Positions 5,826 to 6,827 of a DNA stretch of 6,827 nt are shown here, in pieces. The first letter of the stretch is position 1. Each line of letters begins with the position of its first letter. This DNA is from Gemmatimonadales bacterium (lineage in GTDB: Bacteria > Gemmatimonadota > Gemmatimonadetes > Gemmatimonadales > GWC2-71-9): the NCBI GenBank assembly GCA_013816685.1, contig JACDDX010000093.1, positions 1 through 6,827 of the forward strand, in the 5' to 3' direction. The notes under the pieces are model-generated. The model had not been told where the DNA came from and ran no database searches. It worked only from the letters and a program-made list of their open reading frames with translations. A program made the translations under genes and the position numbers.

Positions 5826-6827
5826 ATGCAGATCGGTGTACCGAGGGAAATCAAGACCAACGAGAACCGGATCGCGCTGGTGCCGGCCGGGTGCGAGGCG
5901 CTCACCACCGCCGGCCACAACGTGCTCGTCGAGCAGGACGCCGGAATCGGCAGCGGCTTCACCGACGAGATGTACCGGATGGTCGGCGGCACCATCGTCC
6001 CGAACGTCGACGATGTGTGGAAGCAGGCCGACATGATCATGAAGGTGAAGGAGCCGATCGCGGTCGAGTACCCGCGGATGCGGCGCGGGCAGGTGCTGTA
6101 CACCTACTTCCACTTCGCCGCGTCCGAGACCCTGACCCGAGCGGTCATCGACTCCGGCGCCGTCGCCGTCGCCTATGAGACGGTCCAGCTCCCCAGCCGG
6201 GAGCTGCCGCTGCTGACGCCGATGAGCGAAGTGGCCGGCCGGATGTCGGTGCAGGAAGGCGCCAAGTATCTGGAGAAGGTGTCCGGCGGGAGCGGCATCC
6301 TGCTGGGCGGCGTTCCCGGCGTGGCGCCGGGAGAGGTCGTCATTATTGGCGGCGGTGTCGTCGGCATCAACGCCGCGAAGATGGCCGCCGGCCTCGGCGC
6401 GCACGTCGTCATCCTGGATGTCTCGCTCGACCGGCTCCGCTATCTCGACGACGTGCTGCCGGCCAACGTGGACACCGCCTACTCGAACCGGCACAACATC
6501 CTCTCCGCCATCAGCCGAGCCGACCTCGTCATCGGCGCAGTGCTGCTGCCCGGCGCCAAGGCGCCGCACCTCGTCAAGCGCGACGATCTCAAGCTCATGA
6601 AGCCGGGCTCGGTCATCGTCGACGTGGCGGTGGACCAGGGTGGCTGCGTCGAAACGATCAAGCCGACGACCCACGAAAATCCCACCTACTTCGTGGACGG
6701 GATCCTCCATTACGCGGTCGCCAACATGCCGGGAGGGGTGCCGCGCACCTCGACGCTCGCGCTCACCAACGCGACGCTGCCGTACGCGCTGAAGCTGGCG
6801 AAGCACGGCTGGCGGGCCGCCTGCAAG
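5826..6827 (+). CDS. ald: Alanine dehydrogenase, NAD-dependent (3' end outside window)
   Basis: Ald interconverts L-alanine and pyruvate plus ammonia using NAD(H), linking amino-acid catabolism, nitrogen assimilation and redox balance in the cytosol; known forms are hexamers. The frame runs open from ATG 5826 to the window edge, 334 residues of about 370, so the C-terminal 35-40 are missing. The N-terminus MQIGVPREIKTNENRIAL is canonical. Catalytic and substrate residues fall at the same numbers as in characterised enzymes such as the Mycobacterium tuberculosis one: Arg15, Lys75 (KVKEP), His96 (YFHFA) and Asp270 (VDVAVDQGG). The dinucleotide fold has GGGVVG at 175-180 and Asp198 at the end of the second strand, which favours NAD over NADP. 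PMSEVAGRMSVQ (132-143) and ANMPGGVPRTST (299-309) are further Ald signatures. The gene could be confused with the related NAD(P) transhydrogenase alpha subunit, but the Asp270 region and the N-terminus favour Ald. It lies 37 bases after the M16 gene, so readthrough from the pnp transcript is plausible. Confidence 0.95.
   Translation, partial: MQIGVPREIKTNENRIALVPAGCEALTTAGHNVLVEQDAGIGSGFTDEMYRMVGGTIVPNVDDVWKQADMIMKVKEPIAVEYPRMRRGQVLYTYFHFAASETLTRAVIDSGAVAVAYETVQLPSRELPLLTPMSEVAGRMSVQEGAKYLEKVSGGSGILLGGVPGVAPGEVVIIGGGVVGINAAKMAAGLGAHVVILDVSLDRLRYLDDVLPANVDTAYSNRHNILSAISRADLVIGAVLLPGAKAPHLVKRDDLKLMKPGSVIVDVAVDQGGCVETIKPTTHENPTYFVDGILHYAVANMPGGVPRTSTLALTNATLPYALKLAKHGWRAACK

Noticed and set aside
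4622..6806. Two long - strand frames opposite the M16 and ald genes (4622-6103 and 5643-6806)
   Set aside because: Both lie antisense to well-identified genes and translate to His/Asp/Arg/Gly-rich sequence without motifs, as expected from GC-biased third positions.
1..6827. Mobile elements, CRISPR arrays, tRNA/rRNA genes, attachment sites, tandem repeats
   Set aside because: Read through for direct and inverted repeats and for recombinase or transposase motifs; nothing found. Base composition is even across all five genes, with no sign of recent transfer.

Overview
The window is GC-rich (roughly two thirds G+C by eye) and densely coding. All five identified protein genes lie on the + strand in one co-directional housekeeping block: dxr (3' part) - rseP - rpsO - pnp - M16 metallopeptidase - ald (5' part). 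There are no tRNAs, rRNAs, insertion sequences, CRISPR arrays, integration sites or phage genes. I see no new system here. The points of interest are gene coupling, start-site choice and one strong RNA hairpin.

Organism: the two-PDZ RseP and the dxr-rseP and rpsO-pnp-M16 gene orders point to a diderm-type bacterium with a standard bacterial chromosome. The high GC content together with a pnp-M16 peptidase-alanine dehydrogenase order makes me think of Gemmatimonadota or a neighbouring phylum. That is an inference from memory of gene order and protein style, not something the sequence proves.

Layout. 1-562: the C-terminal half of DXP reductoisomerase (MEP isoprenoid pathway). 556-1920: RseP-type site-2 protease, starting at a GTG that overlaps the dxr stop. 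1921-2029: short intergenic region with a locally AT-richer patch that is the most likely promoter site. 2030-2290: ribosomal protein S15. 2291-2444: intergenic region with a 13-bp hairpin, then the pnp leader and its Shine-Dalgarno sequence. 2445-4526: polynucleotide phosphorylase. 4532-5788: M16 zinc peptidase, whose Shine-Dalgarno lies in the last pnp codons. 5789-5825: 37-base gap. 5826-6827: alanine dehydrogenase, cut by the window end about 35-40 residues before its expected C-terminus.

How the genes work together: dxr and rseP belong to the widespread envelope/isoprenoid cluster (frr-uppS-cdsA-dxr-rseP in many bacteria). rpsO and pnp form the classic S15-PNPase pair, which in E. coli is controlled post-transcriptionally through intergenic RNA structures. 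The M16 peptidase is a common downstream companion of pnp (for example mlpA/ymxG in Bacillus subtilis), and its physiological substrate is not evident here. Alanine dehydrogenase is a metabolic enzyme with no obvious functional tie to the others.
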